A DNA stretch of 64,000 bases from Lusitaniella coriacea LEGE 07157 (lineage in GTDB: Bacteria > Cyanobacteriota > Cyanobacteriia > Cyanobacteriales > Spirulinaceae), in assembly GCF_015207425.1 (NCBI RefSeq), contig NZ_JADEWZ010000002.1, positions 62,001-126,000 of the forward strand, given 5' to 3'. The stretch's first letter is position 1, and every line of letters begins with the position of its first letter. The notes under the pieces are model-generated. The model saw nothing but the letters and a program-made list of their open reading frames with translations, was not told where the DNA came from and searched no databases. Below are positions 1 to 9,494 of this stretch, in pieces. The translations under genes were made by a program, and so were the position numbers.

Positions 1-2
1 TG

Positions 3-293
3 ACAATAGCATTGGTTCGGCATCTCAACAACATCGGGGCAAAAATGTACGGCACTTATTGGTGTGGTGCTTGTAAGTGGCAACGAGAGCAATTTGGAGC
101 AGAATTCAGCAAAATGAAGGAAATTGAGTGCGATCCGCGCGGCAAAAATGCTCAACCTAATTTATGCAAGAAAGCAGGCATACGAGCTTACCCCACTTGG
201 GAAATCGACGGTCAATTAATCAACCCCGGCGCATTGTCTTTAGAGAAATTAGCCGATATCTCTGGCTACTCAGGCGATCGCGATTTTCGTTAA
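3..293 (+). CDS. Thioredoxin-like domain, probable C-terminus of a VKOR-family thiol oxidoreductase (5' truncated)
   Basis: The reading frame is open to the window edge, so this is the 3' end of a larger gene. It encodes a thioredoxin fold with the redox motif WCGAC soon after a GAKMYG strand. Further on come ECDPRGKN and a cis-proline-like YPTWEI segment, ending in SGYSGDRDFR. This layout matches the thioredoxin domain fused to the C-terminus of cyanobacterial vitamin K epoxide reductase homologues, which oxidise cysteines for periplasmic or lumenal disulfide formation. The VKOR membrane part would lie outside the window, so that assignment is inferred. A CcdA-like reductant transporter follows 134 bp downstream. 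A free-standing thioredoxin-like protein is the alternative. Confidence 0.7.
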   Translation, partial: TIALVRHLNNIGAKMYGTYWCGACKWQREQFGAEFSKMKEIECDPRGKNAQPNLCKKAGIRAYPTWEIDGQLINPGALSLEKLADISGYSGDRDFR

Positions 294-427
294 TATGCTG
301 CCAAGAAATACTATCTTAAAACCCAATCGTGGAGAGATTTTGGAGTCATATTTCATTTCTTCTTGACAAACATCTTCGCCGCGCCTGTCCTACGCTATCA
401 CCAAACTGATAAGTGCGAATAACCGCA

Positions 428-1270
428 ATGGAACGCCCTGGAAAACTTGCTCCCAAACAAATAAAAGCCCTCCAACTTTTTTGCGTCTTTGCGGTTGTCA
501 TTCTTGGTGCTTTTGCCCTGCATCAACTCAATTGGCAAGCTCTTTTTGCGCCCCTGGATCGATTTATCTACAGCCTCGACCAGCATTACCATACTTGGAT
601 GGGAACCCAAACCCTGAAATCCCCGTGGGTTCTGATTCCTTTGGCATTTGTAGGAGGATTGATTGCCAGTATTTCTCCCTGTGTTCTCGGACTTTTACCC
701 GTCAATCTCAGCTATATTGGCACGCGAGAGGTCGCTTCTCGAAAAGATGCGTTGGTTAAAGCCAGTTTATTTGTTCTCGGCGTTGTCACTGCCTATAGCC
801 TCTTGGGATTGTCCTCTTCTTTGGCTGGGGCAGTAATGGTTAACTATCGCGGTTATATTCAAATTGCGGTCGGAATTCTCGTGATACTTATGGGATTGAT
901 GTTGCTGGGAGTCCTGCAAGTCCCTTTACCCCAAACCTCTATTCGGATTCCCATTGCCGGATCTTACGGTGTTGGCGTGACGTTTGCTTTTGTTAGTTCT
1001 CCCTGTACCAGTCCGGTGTTATTTTCTGTGTTGGCACTCGCCGCAGAAAAGGGTTCACCGATTTACAGCCCTTTAACAATGGTGAGTTATGCACTGGGCT
1101 ACACGATGGTCATTTTCCTAGCGAGTTTGTTCGCGGGTGTCCTCAAGCAAACTCGCGGATTGTTGCCTTACACGGGCGCGATCGCGCGATGGAGTAGCAT
1201 TGGACTGATCCTCATTGGCAGCTACTATTTCGCAGACGGGATGCGCTGGGTTTGGGCAATGCTTGCTTAG
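428..1270 (+). CDS. CcdA/DsbD-family cytochrome c biogenesis membrane protein
   Basis: This 280-aa protein has about seven hydrophobic segments. The two intramembrane cysteines diagnostic of the CcdA/DsbD core are visible: C85 in SISPCVLG and C193 in SSPCTSP, each beside prolines. CcdA passes electrons from cytoplasmic thioredoxin across the membrane to lumenal thiols, mainly for cytochrome c haem attachment. An N-terminal extension of about 60 residues with one extra hydrophobic segment precedes the core. I chose ATG 428; a GTG in frame at 413 would add five residues. The upstream neighbour is a thioredoxin-like domain. The 3' end overlaps the convergent DUF4870 gene by 4 bp. Confidence 0.85.
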   Translation: MERPGKLAPKQIKALQLFCVFAVVILGAFALHQLNWQALFAPLDRFIYSLDQHYHTWMGTQTLKSPWVLIPLAFVGGLIASISPCVLGLLPVNLSYIGTREVASRKDALVKASLFVLGVVTAYSLLGLSSSLAGAVMVNYRGYIQIAVGILVILMGLMLLGVLQVPLPQTSIRIPIAGSYGVGVTFAFVSSPCTSPVLFSVLALAAEKGSPIYSPLTMVSYALGYTMVIFLASLFAGVLKQTRGLLPYTGAIARWSSIGLILIGSYYFADGMRWVWAMLA

Positions 1271-1623
1271 AGAAAGCGGAAAATGAAGGGATAGCGGTAA
1301 GGTTCGTCTGGCGTATTCAAAGATTTGAGAATCGCGAGGATTGGCGTAACCCAGTGGAAAAGGAAGAAGAACGGCGTAAGAAGCCAAGCGAGAGGAATGC
1401 CAATGAAGGAAAACACCAGGATGGCGATAATGGCTTCGTAGATCCAAATATTAAAATGGAAATTCAGCACTTCTTTTGCATTCTCTTTAACAATCGGATC
1501 TTCGGAAATCAACAGAATTCCCAGAGGAACGCCGATAAAGAAAAATAACGAAGCAAAGAAAACAGAACTGTGGGATAAAACGGAGAGAAGCTTTCGTTTT
1601 TCGGGATCGTAAGCACTTTGCAT
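1267..1623 (-). CDS. DUF4870 (Tic20-like) small membrane protein
   Basis: This 118-aa protein has three hydrophobic segments and the DUF4870 pattern: KLLSVLSHSSVFF, then a DPIVKENAKEVLNFHFN motif, then a final transmembrane stretch before ILKSLNTPDEPYRYP. Members of this family are small integral membrane proteins, distantly related to Tic20, with no settled function. The start was set at ATG 1623 (MQSAYDPEKRK); an upstream GTG at 1647 would add eight unconserved-looking residues. It is convergent with the ccdA-like gene and overlaps it by 4 bp. Confidence 0.8.
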   Translation of the reverse strand: MQSAYDPEKRKLLSVLSHSSVFFASLFFFIGVPLGILLISEDPIVKENAKEVLNFHFNIWIYEAIIAILVFSFIGIPLAWLLTPFFFLFHWVTPILAILKSLNTPDEPYRYPFIFRFL

Positions 1624-1747
1624 AGGGTTAAATAACCTGATTTTCACTAATACTTCGACGGTATCATAAATTTTTCTGGGTATGGGTAGGGGAATTTGTA
1701 TTACCCAACATTGCGATTAAATCGCTATGATAAAAGATCGTATGTTT

Positions 1748-1970
1748 TATGAGTTACGTCTAATGCGTATTACCCAGAAGCCCTCTCCCCCAGCCCCTTA
1801 AGGTCGGCTTGCGTCCTCTGAGGAGGTGGCGACATCTGAGGTCTCCTCAGATGCTTGTGACCGCCGTAGAAACCTCAGAGGCGTTCCGACCTCTCCCAAA
1901 CCTGGGAGAGGGGAGATAATACAGTGAAATGTGGGTCAAAAGCTTTTAATCCGCATTAAGCGTGAGTTCA
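1748..1970. repeat. MITE-like palindromic element A
   Basis: The gap between the DUF4870 gene and der holds a nested inverted-repeat element. Its ends are inverted copies of one motif: ACGTCTAATGCGTATTA near 1755-1772 and, on the other strand, ACGCTTAATGCGGATTA near 1946-1963. Inside, AGGTCGG (1801-1807) pairs with CCGACCT (1886-1892), and CCTCTGAGG (1815-1823) with CCTCAGAGG (1873-1881). The apex CATCTGAGG-TCT-CCTCAGATG (1833-1853) is a perfect 9-bp hairpin. A second hairpin sits at 1890-1911. It carries no ORF. A relative with shared ends and a similar apex hairpin lies at 49811-50070. Confidence 0.65.
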
Positions 1971-2000
1971 GATATTCCTTATTTAAATACGTAACCGCTT

Positions 2001-3359
2001 ATGTCTTTACCTATTGTTGCAATTATTGGTCGCCCAAATGTGGGCAAATCGATGCTAGTCAATCGTTTGGCGAGCAGTCAAAATGCGATCGTTCACGACG
2101 AACCGGGAATCACGCGCGATCGCACGTACCAACAAGCCTTCTGGCGCGATCGCGATTTTCTTGTTGTAGATACGGGAGGGTTGATTTTTGATGATGATAC
2201 CGAATTTTTACCCTCGATTCGAGAACAAGCGATCGCGGCACTTCAAGAATCCCAAGCCGCAATCTTTGTCGTAGACGGTCAAGCAGGCCCCACGCCAGCA
2301 GATGAAGAAATTGCCCAATGGATTCGCCAGCAATCGATTCCCGTCCTCCTCGCCGTCAATAAATGTGAATCTCCCGAACAAGGTATTATTCAAGCCGCTC
2401 AATTTTGGGAACTCAATCTTGGCGAACCGTATCCCATCTCTAGCATTCACGGTAACGGAACCGGGGAACTTTTAGACGAGTTGGTGAATCATCTCCCCCC
2501 CAACGCAGAAATTCCCGAACAGCCGGAAATTAACATTGCCATTGTTGGTCGTCCGAATGTGGGCAAATCAACCCTATTAAACACGATTACCGGAGAATCT
2601 CGCGCGATCGTCAGTCCTGTTTCCGGAACCACTCGCGATGCCATTGATATGCGCGTCGAACGAAACGGCAAAATCTATCGTCTCATTGACACCGCAGGTA
2701 TCCGCAAAAAGAAAAATGTCGAATACGGGGCGGAATTTTTTGGGATTAATCGCGCCTTCAAAGCCATTAAACGTGCGGATGTCGTTCTTTTGGTCATCGA
2801 TGCGGTTGACGGCATTACCGAACAGGATCAAAAACTCGCCAATCGCATTATCGAAGAAGGTCGCGCGGCAGTCATTATCATGAACAAATGGGATGCCGTT
2901 GAAAAAGATGCTTACACCATCTATGAATACGAAACCCACGTAAAAGACCGCTTCTATTTCCTTGAATGGGCAGAAGTCCTCTTTGTTAGCGCCCTCACTG
3001 GAAAGCGGGTTGAAAAAACTCTCGACGCGATCGATCGCGCCGCAGGAGAACACCAACGTCGCGTCAGCACTGCGGTGATTAACGAAGTCCTGCAAGAAGC
3101 CCTTGCTTGGCACTCTCCCCCTGCCACTCGCCAGGGCAAACAGGGGAAAATTTACTACGGAACGCAAGTCAGAATCCAACCGCCCACCATTACTCTGTTT
3201 GTGAACGATCCCAAGCGCTTTAACGATAATTATCGCCGCTACATCGATCGGCAATTCCGCGAAGCTTTGGGTTTCACGGGAACGCCCATTCGCTTGCTGT
3301 GGCGCGGTAAAAGGGTGCGAGAGGTGGAAAGAACGATTAACCCCGCAACTCGCGTGTAG
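2001..3359 (+). CDS. der: Ribosome-assembly GTPase Der (EngA)
   Basis: This 452-aa protein has two tandem Era-like GTPase domains, the hallmark of Der. Each has a P-loop GRPNVGKS (near residues 10 and 181), a switch II DTGG or DTAG motif, and base-recognition NKCE and NKWD motifs. A C-terminal KH-like domain of about 100 residues follows. Der binds the 50S subunit and helps its late maturation. ATG 2001 gives the canonical [16 protein letters not shown] start. The EcfT-like gene follows after 23 bp in the same direction, so the two are probably co-transcribed. Confidence 0.97.
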   Translation: MSLPIVAIIGRPNVGKSMLVNRLASSQNAIVHDEPGITRDRTYQQAFWRDRDFLVVDTGGLIFDDDTEFLPSIREQAIAALQESQAAIFVVDGQAGPTPADEEIAQWIRQQSIPVLLAVNKCESPEQGIIQAAQFWELNLGEPYPISSIHGNGTGELLDELVNHLPPNAEIPEQPEINIAIVGRPNVGKSTLLNTITGESRAIVSPVSGTTRDAIDMRVERNGKIYRLIDTAGIRKKKNVEYGAEFFGINRAFKAIKRADVVLLVIDAVDGITEQDQKLANRIIEEGRAAVIIMNKWDAVEKDAYTIYEYETHVKDRFYFLEWAEVLFVSALTGKRVEKTLDAIDRAAGEHQRRVSTAVINEVLQEALAWHSPPATRQGKQGKIYYGTQVRIQPPTITLFVNDPKRFNDNYRRYIDRQFREALGFTGTPIRLLWRGKRVREVERTINPATRV

Positions 3360-3382
3360 TCCTTTGAATTCATAACTCTGAA

Positions 3383-4261
3383 ATGGATTTACTTCGATCG
3401 CTCCCTATCGGACTCTATCTCGAACAACCTTCAACCTGGTTGCACGCACTCGATCCCAGAGTCAAACTAGCTTGGCTGATGAGCTTTTTGTTTGCTCCTG
3501 TTCTTGCAACTGCCCCTTGGCGCGTTGGTTTGGTTGCAGTGCTGGTTTTAATGACCCTTTCTGCTCGAATTCCCCTGCGGGTGTGGAAGCAGCAAATGGG
3601 GTGGTTATTGATGATAGGAGTCTTTGCTTTTATTATCACAACCATTGCGCCGGATGGTTTGAACATTGATTATCAACCTCGCCTTCCCGAAAGCGCGATC
3701 GCGCCCACCGAACCCACACCATACCAATACATCCTGTATGAAATGGGACGGGTGAAAATCACGCGCCGTTCGTTGGACTTAGCGATTCGGATTAGCACGA
3801 TTCTTTTTACCCTGATCTACAGCAGTAGCCTATATTTACTGACCACTGCCCCTGAAGAAATTACCGCAGCGCTAGAGTACGTAATGGGCCCTCTGCGGCG
3901 TTTCAAGGTTCCCGTCACCGAAATCGTCCTAACGCTAACCCTCTCCTTGCGCTTTATTCCTTTGGTACTAGAAGAAGTGCAAAATTTAATTCGTTCGGTG
4001 AGTACGCGATCGATTAATTGGAAAAAACTCGGCATTCGTAAAAGCCTGCAAGTTTGGCTGATTGTCATCGATCGCGTATTGGAAAATCTTTTGTTGCGCG
4101 CCGAACAAATCGCGATCGCGATGGACGTTCGCGGATTCACAACTCCCAGTCGCCATCGCGTTCAATGGAATATCTTACGCCTGCGCCGCATCGATTTGGT
4201 TGCCTTGGGAATTTTACCCCTCTTTTGGTGGGCGAGAGTGATGTTTGGCGGAATGGGGTGA
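3383..4261 (+). CDS. EcfT/CbiQ-type transmembrane component of an energy-coupling factor transporter
   Basis: This 292-aa polytopic membrane protein has the CbiQ/EcfT arrangement. An N-terminal LHALDPRVKLAWL segment leads into a transmembrane pair, then a longer cytoplasmic part, and near the C-terminus LLLRAEQIAIAMDVRGF. The last stretch resembles the coupling-helix region with Arg-Gly through which EcfT contacts the ATPase subunits. ECF transporters take up vitamins or metals. No S-component or ATPase gene is nearby, so the substrate cannot be told from context, and a shared (group II) module is likely. The location 23 bp behind der is seen in the sequence. Confidence 0.85.
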   Translation: MDLLRSLPIGLYLEQPSTWLHALDPRVKLAWLMSFLFAPVLATAPWRVGLVAVLVLMTLSARIPLRVWKQQMGWLLMIGVFAFIITTIAPDGLNIDYQPRLPESAIAPTEPTPYQYILYEMGRVKITRRSLDLAIRISTILFTLIYSSSLYLLTTAPEEITAALEYVMGPLRRFKVPVTEIVLTLTLSLRFIPLVLEEVQNLIRSVSTRSINWKKLGIRKSLQVWLIVIDRVLENLLLRAEQIAIAMDVRGFTTPSRHRVQWNILRLRRIDLVALGILPLFWWARVMFGGMG

Positions 4262-4529
4262 ATCTGAAGAATATGTAAACCCTTTGAGACATCGCGTAGG
4301 GTGGGCAATGCCCACCAGCTATGGGTTATGGCTTGTGAGATTGTGTAGTCTTAAATTCGTAGCGCTATACCAAGGATCGGATAGCACTGTTTGATTTTAC
4401 AGTACATTTGAACTAGGATAATTTTCAAAAAGCTCACCTTGTAAAGGCTTTCACGAACTTGAAATGAGATATGAATCTCTCCTCGCAAAATGGGCAAACT
4501 AACCAGAGAACCTCACCAATAAAAATCCT
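4262..4529. other. Intergenic region with short palindrome
   Basis: A 7-bp stem, GGTGGGC-AAT-GCCCACC, lies at 4300-4316, 39 bp after the EcfT-like gene. It has no T-tract, so a terminator role is uncertain. The rest is AT-rich and probably holds the promoter of the ankyrin gene. No ORF is convincing here. Confidence 0.4.
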
Positions 4530-6914
4530 ATGGACGAACAACTCTTTGCCGCCATTGAGTCGCGAAATCTGGAACGGGTGCAAGAACTACTCGCTGCGGG
4601 GGCAAACCCCAACGCAAAAAAGGGCGACGAAACCGCCTACGAACTGGCAAAGTACAACGCAGATGAAATTAAATGCGCCTTAATCGAAGCTGGGGCAAAT
4701 GATCCCGAACTCAAGCATTCCCTAGTGTGGGCAGTCGGAACGAATCGCATTGAAACCGTCAGGACGCTGATTGAAAAAGGTGCGGATGTGAATATGGCAT
4801 CCATTGGTGCGGGAAGTCCCCTGAAATTTGCCGCGAGTCAGGGAAATTGCGAAATTGTCGATCTACTAATCGCAGCAGGCGCGGATGCCAACGACGGTAA
4901 CATGAGCGGCACGCCATTATCGCAAGCCATCGAACGAGAACATTTTGAAGTTGCCCTCAAACTCATTGCCGCAGGCGCGGCTCCTACTTACACAACTAAA
5001 TTTGGCGGCAGCGTCCCTCCCATCGGCATGGCAGCCGCACGAGGCTCGGCAGAAGTTGTTCGAGCGCTAATTGAGGCGGGAGCAGAGGTTAACGCTGAAG
5101 TTCGACATATTACCATCAATCGCACCCTCATTCAAAAACAAGCAGGAGCTGCCCTACAATCAGTCTTTGAACTGCTGGAAACGACGGGAAAAGCGATGGA
5201 TAAGCTCGACAAGGAAGAGACAACACCCTCCGAAATCGACAAAACCGTTGAATCTGTCGATCTTGCTGCCAATCGCGCTCAACTGTCCGGTTCCCAAATG
5301 GCTCAACCGGAAAATGCTGTCGATACTTATCCCGTCATCCTCGCGGCGCGTTGCGGTCATAGCGACACACTGCAAGTGCTGCTAGAAGCGGGGGCTGACC
5401 CTTACCAGAAAGATGGCGAAGGACTCGCCGCTTGTGATTGGGCAATTCGCAATGAATATCCCCACATCTTGGAAGTTTTGCGTCGCTTCGATGCGGATAC
5501 CCCCAAAGTGAGTCCGGAGGAATATTTACTCGATGCTGCCGAACAGGGGGATGTCAGCGCTGTGGAAGAGTGGCTTGAAAAGGGTGCAGCCGTCGATACG
5601 CGGGACGTGCGGCGGCAAACGAGGCACTATACGCCGTTGATGTTAGCGGCGGCTCAAGGGTATCCGGAGGTTGCCAGGGTGCTGCTGGATGCAGGGGCTG
5701 ATGCTAATGTACGCGATCGCGTCGATTCCAACCAAAAACAGCCCAACGGTATGATTCTCGATCATTGTAGTTACGACACCTTGAGGGAGATGGGCTTTGT
5801 CTTGGGATTAACGCCGTTGATGTTGGCTGCTATGCAAGGACACGTCAGCGTTGTTGAGCTATTGATTGCCCGCCAAACTGATGTAAATGCGCGAGATTGT
5901 TTGGACAAAGATGCGTTGTGTCTGGCTTGCAGCAACGGTCATTTGGATGTCGTTCGAGCCTTAGTTAATGCGGGTGTCAGTATCAACCAGCAGGATTCCC
6001 AAGGCGATACGCCTCTTTTACTGGCGCTGAGTCATCAACACATTCCTCTAGCAACGTTCTTGGTTGAATCTGGCGCTGATGTCAATGCAAAAAATGAAGA
6101 GAAAAGAACCCCTTTGATGGCGGCGATACACGAGGAGGAATATCTAGAAATCATCCAAACGCTGGTCGAACGAGGGGCGGATGTCAATGCAGTATCTGAA
6201 GATGGGGATACAGCGATGACTTTGGCAGATCTCTTTGAGCATCATCGAATTGTCAAATTTTTGGTCAAGCAGGGGGCGGAAAAGCAATGCTGGGACGAAC
6301 GCGATGATGACGACGAGAATGAAGATGAAGAGGATCGCTGGGGATCCGAAATTCCGCAGCCGGATTTTTCCCAAGCTGCCCAAAATCCCGAATATCAAAA
6401 AGCAGTGGCAGATTTAGGGGAAATTTGTGGCAGTCGCCCTGTCGCAATGTATGACGATATCCCCGGCTGGTTTCAGGTTCACGTCAATAGCGCGCGGCGA
6501 GAGGGGATCAAAACGGAGGAGTTGCAACAACAATTTTTAGAACGGGGGTGTTTCATTTACGAACCCGATAACTATTTCGATAGCGAGGGCCCTAAAAAAC
6601 TGAATATTTTGCCCACTACAGATAAGTATGACGCGATCGCGCTGCACCAAACCAATGGGTGTAATGAAGGCGTGGGACCCGGTTACATTGTTGAATGGTT
6701 GCAAGAACTCGAAGCCCAACAGCCATTTGTTTTGACTTTGGTTGCCCATGATACCCTTAATGGTCGCTTTCTCACGCCAATTCAAGACCCTGAAGGATTG
6801 GCAAAACAAATGTACAATCTTTGCAGCGATCTAGTAGACCAAGGCTGTGGTTCTGTCGAACGGTTAGCAGACAGTCTGCGGGAAGGCGACAGGCTTTATT
6901 TTTGGTGGGATTAA
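4530..6914 (+). CDS. Large ankyrin-repeat protein with C-terminal DUF4253 domain
   Basis: This 794-aa protein begins with around a dozen ankyrin repeats (residues about 1-590), visible as recurring pairs such as TPLMLAAAQG and LLDAGADANV. A low-complexity linker of about 55 residues at roughly 205-260 interrupts the array. An acidic run (DERDDDDENEDEEDRW, about residue 590) separates it from a C-terminal domain of about 170 residues. That domain contains IPGWFQVHV and VEWLQELEAQQPF and finishes in RLYFWWD, a recognisable DUF4253 ending. Ankyrin arrays bind proteins; DUF4253 has no known function. There is no signal peptide, so it is probably cytoplasmic. ATG 4530 is the first start that covers the first repeat. 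Confidence 0.85.
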   Translation: MDEQLFAAIESRNLERVQELLAAGANPNAKKGDETAYELAKYNADEIKCALIEAGANDPELKHSLVWAVGTNRIETVRTLIEKGADVNMASIGAGSPLKFAASQGNCEIVDLLIAAGADANDGNMSGTPLSQAIEREHFEVALKLIAAGAAPTYTTKFGGSVPPIGMAAARGSAEVVRALIEAGAEVNAEVRHITINRTLIQKQAGAALQSVFELLETTGKAMDKLDKEETTPSEIDKTVESVDLAANRAQLSGSQMAQPENAVDTYPVILAARCGHSDTLQVLLEAGADPYQKDGEGLAACDWAIRNEYPHILEVLRRFDADTPKVSPEEYLLDAAEQGDVSAVEEWLEKGAAVDTRDVRRQTRHYTPLMLAAAQGYPEVARVLLDAGADANVRDRVDSNQKQPNGMILDHCSYDTLREMGFVLGLTPLMLAAMQGHVSVVELLIARQTDVNARDCLDKDALCLACSNGHLDVVRALVNAGVSINQQDSQGDTPLLLALSHQHIPLATFLVESGADVNAKNEEKRTPLMAAIHEEEYLEIIQTLVERGADVNAVSEDGDTAMTLADLFEHHRIVKFLVKQGAEKQCWDERDDDDENEDEEDRWGSEIPQPDFSQAAQNPEYQKAVADLGEICGSRPVAMYDDIPGWFQVHVNSARREGIKTEELQQQFLERGCFIYEPDNYFDSEGPKKLNILPTTDKYDAIALHQTNGCNEGVGPGYIVEWLQELEAQQPFVLTLVAHDTLNGRFLTPIQDPEGLAKQMYNLCSDLVDQGCGSVERLADSLREGDRLYFWWD

Positions 6915-7051
6915 TCCGAACTCCCTCAAACCCGTTAAGCCAGCAAATTTTAACCTCTCGCCCTTTTAGCGGCTGAATCAAGATATTATCAATCTAATGA
7001 CTTTCTCTTTTTTTCCCAACAAAAATTTGGGGAGCAATGCTTGGAATCTGA

Positions 7052-7321
7052 ATGGATAGTAACGAAACCTATTTGAATCATCCAACGTTTGGTTTGCTCT
7101 ATAAAGTCTGTTTGATTGAAGAGTACCAAGAATTGTTTACGACGCTCTACGCCCAGCGTCTCTTCTTTTTGGTGAAAAGCAATCCAACCATTGCCTTTAA
7201 CGCGATCGGTCGTTCTGATGCTCGTCTGTTAGTCGAAAATCGGATGCGCCAGCTTCGTCGCGCTGGCGCATCGGAAGAGTATAAAGAACTACAAAAAGTC
7301 TATCAACGAACGTTTCATTGA
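7052..7321 (+). CDS. pipX: PipX, PII-interacting NtcA co-activator
   Basis: This 89-aa protein carries the PipX signature YLNHPTFGLLY at its N-terminus, then TLYAQRLFFLV and a C-terminal helical part (RMRQLRRAGASEEYKELQ). PipX has a Tudor-like domain. It shuttles between the regulator NtcA, which it co-activates when 2-oxoglutarate is high, and PII, which sequesters it when nitrogen is plentiful. In Synechococcus elongatus it is operonic with pipY. Here pipY is 17 kb away on the other strand and the next gene is convergent, so pipX appears monocistronic. glnB for PII is also in the window at 54 kb. Confidence 0.93.
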   Translation: MDSNETYLNHPTFGLLYKVCLIEEYQELFTTLYAQRLFFLVKSNPTIAFNAIGRSDARLLVENRMRQLRRAGASEEYKELQKVYQRTFH

Positions 7322-7323
7322 AC

Positions 7324-7346
7324 TGGGTAGCATCCCAATTTTTTTT
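7324..7346 (+). terminator. Probable intrinsic terminator of pipX
   Basis: Three bases past the pipX stop, TGGG (7324-7327) and CCCA (7334-7337) form a short stem with six loop bases, and a run of eight T follows directly. The stem is weak but the T-tract and position support termination before the convergent gene. Confidence 0.5.
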
Positions 7347-7359
7347 GCTCGCTCAAAAC

Positions 7360-8361
7360 TCAACGAACAAACTGAGGCATCACCTCTGTTGCGGTAAATA
7401 AGCCGTGGATTCCGCGACGATGGAGGGATAAACCTGCTTTGAGATAGCCGAATGCAGGGCCGCAGACATTAGCTGCCATACTGGTTTCATCCCCTAGGGT
7501 GAAAGTATGAGTGGACGTTTTTCCTTCAAAGGTGCGTCCGGTGACTTGTACGTTGGTACTCAGGGGTTTTTTGGGGTTGCGCGTATCGACAATGCCGCCA
7601 ACGGTCACGCGATCGCGTGAACAAATTCCCCCTAACTCCAACATCAGATCGTCGGCGTGTTCCATATTCTCCAACGCCAAAATTCCGTTCGTCTTATCCA
7701 ACAGCGCTCCTACTTCCCCATCGCTCATCGCCCTTGCCCGTTCCACATCGTAACCGGGAAGATGGGCAATATCCTCGCGAATCGTTGCTTGATACGCTTC
7801 CCAATTGGCAATACCGACCCCAAACGTAATTTTAACGCTGTGGATCTCCGCGTAACTTTGCGCCGCGATCGCGGCTGCTGCGGTGAGCAAACCAGGAGTC
7901 GCACCGCACCCTGTCATATAAGTAATTCCAGCCGCTTGCAATTCGTCCTGGAGTTGCAGAATTTGCTCCATCGCACTGGTGCGCTTCAAGGCATCTACTA
8001 GAACCCCTTGCCATCCCGACTGAATAAACTGCTTAACCACCTCTGCCATGAAGGTATTTGGCAAATTGGGCAGCGCGAGAAAATAACCGTCAACCTTTGC
8101 CTGTTGCACCAATTCAACAATACTCTCGTTGCTTAGTGTCCCATTGGGTTCCAAATATCCAATCGATCCGCGATCGCGATATGCCGAAACACAATCCGCG
8201 ATCGTCAATCCATCACCACAATAGGCATATCCTTTTCGATCCGCCGCCGCAACCCAAACCATTTCTCCTTTCGGTTCGAGAACCCTCGCCGCAGCTTGTC
8301 CCAAGCCGCCAAATCCCAATACGCCAACCTTCATCAAACCTTTCCCTTCCGCTTGCATCAT
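7360..8361 (-). CDS. Saccharopine dehydrogenase-like NAD(P)-binding oxidoreductase
   Basis: This 333-aa protein starts with a Rossmann dinucleotide-binding motif, [18 protein letters not shown]. It continues with the layout of the saccharopine dehydrogenase-like family found widely in cyanobacteria, including [18 protein letters not shown] and a C-terminal [23 protein letters not shown] stretch. The family name does not show that it acts in lysine metabolism, and I infer no substrate. ATG 8334 ([10 protein letters not shown]) is an attractive alternative start; the upstream Mets at 8361 and 8358 add nine residues before the Rossmann strand. It is convergent with pipX. Confidence 0.75.
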   Translation of the reverse strand: MMQAEGKGLMKVGVLGFGGLGQAAARVLEPKGEMVWVAAADRKGYAYCGDGLTIADCVSAYRDRGSIGYLEPNGTLSNESIVELVQQAKVDGYFLALPNLPNTFMAEVVKQFIQSGWQGVLVDALKRTSAMEQILQLQDELQAAGITYMTGCGATPGLLTAAAAIAAQSYAEIHSVKITFGVGIANWEAYQATIREDIAHLPGYDVERARAMSDGEVGALLDKTNGILALENMEHADDLMLELGGICSRDRVTVGGIVDTRNPKKPLSTNVQVTGRTFEGKTSTHTFTLGDETSMAANVCGPAFGYLKAGLSLHRRGIHGLFTATEVMPQFVR

Positions 8362-8829
8362 CAGAATCTATACACTCCAGTTGCAACTAAACCAAGCCCT
8401 ATTTTATCCCCCAGCCATTCAGTTATCGGCGACTGATGGCAAGGCTTTTACAGTTATTTAGTTATTAGTGAAGGCAGGAGGCAGATGGCAGATGGCAGAA
8501 GGGAAGATGAATTGCTACCTCTCCCGCGTCTCCCGGTCACTGAGCGTGTCGAAGTGCCGTGTCTCAAGAAAGCTCCCCCAGCTTCCCCCGCCATCTGCCT
8601 TAATATATGTAGATTTGTTAAGCTGCTCGTTTTTCCAGGCGATTGAGGCTTGACTCCTCTAGAAAGTTAAGCGAAACTTACAAAATACTGATGCAGAACG
8701 CTCTATAAATATTAAACTTAGTAAAGATTTAAGTCATGTTGCTGCGAAAGCTCGCAAATCATTATCATTCAGCCTAAAAGCAACACCGATATCCCCAATT
8801 CCCAAAACCCCATTACTCCCCACTCACCT
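8362..8829. other. Intergenic region with low-complexity purine-rich repeats
   Basis: Near 8472-8505 the text GGCAGATGGCAGAAGG recurs in slightly varied form, a simple-sequence style common between cyanobacterial genes. A 61-codon ORF there has protein-unlike composition. The DUF2997 gene promoter is presumably in the AT-rich part around 8640-8760. I see no RNA gene. Confidence 0.4.
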
Positions 8830-9045
8830 ATGAGCATGGAAACCCTAGAGTTCGTTATTTATCCCGACGGTCGAGTTCGAGAGAAAGTGACTGGCATCGT
8901 TGGTGCCTCTTGTGCCGAAGTCACGGCTGCAATTGAAGCTCAACTCGGACGAGTTGTTTCTCATGAGAAAACCGCCGAACACTACGCCCAAAATCAATCG
9001 TTTTTAACCGCAGCAACTCACCAGCAAGCCACTTGGGGCAGTTAG
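8830..9045 (+). CDS. DUF2997 protein linked to ycf35
   Basis: This 71-aa protein begins METLEFVIYPDGRVREKVTG and continues with a C-rich-looking GASCAEVTAAIEAQLG and a GxV segment, as in DUF2997 proteins. DUF2997 genes commonly sit before the DUF1257 gene ycf35, as here (62 bp upstream), so a shared function is likely but unknown. Two in-frame ATGs (8830 and 8836) are possible starts. Confidence 0.8.
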   Translation: MSMETLEFVIYPDGRVREKVTGIVGASCAEVTAAIEAQLGRVVSHEKTAEHYAQNQSFLTAATHQQATWGS

Positions 9046-9107
9046 TTGCTGGTTTGCGTTTAATTCTTGTTTTGTCAAATTTTTTAGTTAAATAGGTTCT
9101 ACTTAAA

Positions 9108-9494
9108 ATGTCACATTTCAGCAACATCAAAACTCAAATCCGCAATCTTACTTCTCTTAAAGAAGCCCTAAACGATATTGATATCGATTGGAAAGAAGGA
9201 CCCTGCACCGTTCGCGGATACCAGGGACAAACCCGAAATGCGGAAGTCGCGATCGCGCAAAATAATAATTACGACATCGGTTTTAGCTGGAATGGCAGCG
9301 AATACGAACTGATTGCAGACTTGCAATATTGGCAGCAACCTTGGTCTGTCGAAGGATTCCTCAATCGCGTCACTCAGCGCTACGCCTACCGCACCGTCCT
9401 TAAAGAAACTGAAAAACAAGGTTTCCAAGTCGCCGAACACCAGAAGAATGAAGATGGTTCCCTTCGCCTCGTCGTACAACGCTGGAGTGCCTAA
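9108..9494 (+). CDS. ycf35: Ycf35 (DUF1257) conserved photosynthetic-lineage protein
   Basis: This 128-aa protein starts MSHFSNIKTQIRNLTSLKEA, the conserved opening of Ycf35, and contains DIGFSWNGSEYELIADLQYW, also typical. Ycf35 is encoded in cyanobacteria and some algal plastids; its role is unresolved. Its stop overlaps the start of the next gene (TAATG), so ycf35 and the ferredoxin are translationally coupled. The three genes DUF2997, ycf35 and ferredoxin form a unit ending at the terminator near 9960. Confidence 0.93.
   Translation: MSHFSNIKTQIRNLTSLKEALNDIDIDWKEGPCTVRGYQGQTRNAEVAIAQNNNYDIGFSWNGSEYELIADLQYWQQPWSVEGFLNRVTQRYAYRTVLKETEKQGFQVAEHQKNEDGSLRLVVQRWSA

Noticed and set aside
2577-3254. 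225-codon open frame on the minus strand inside der
   Set aside because: It lies entirely within a well-supported GTPase gene and has no recognisable domain; shadow frame.
8468-8653. 61-codon ORF in the gap before the DUF2997 gene
   Set aside because: It is built from GGCAGATGG-type simple repeats and has no protein-like composition.
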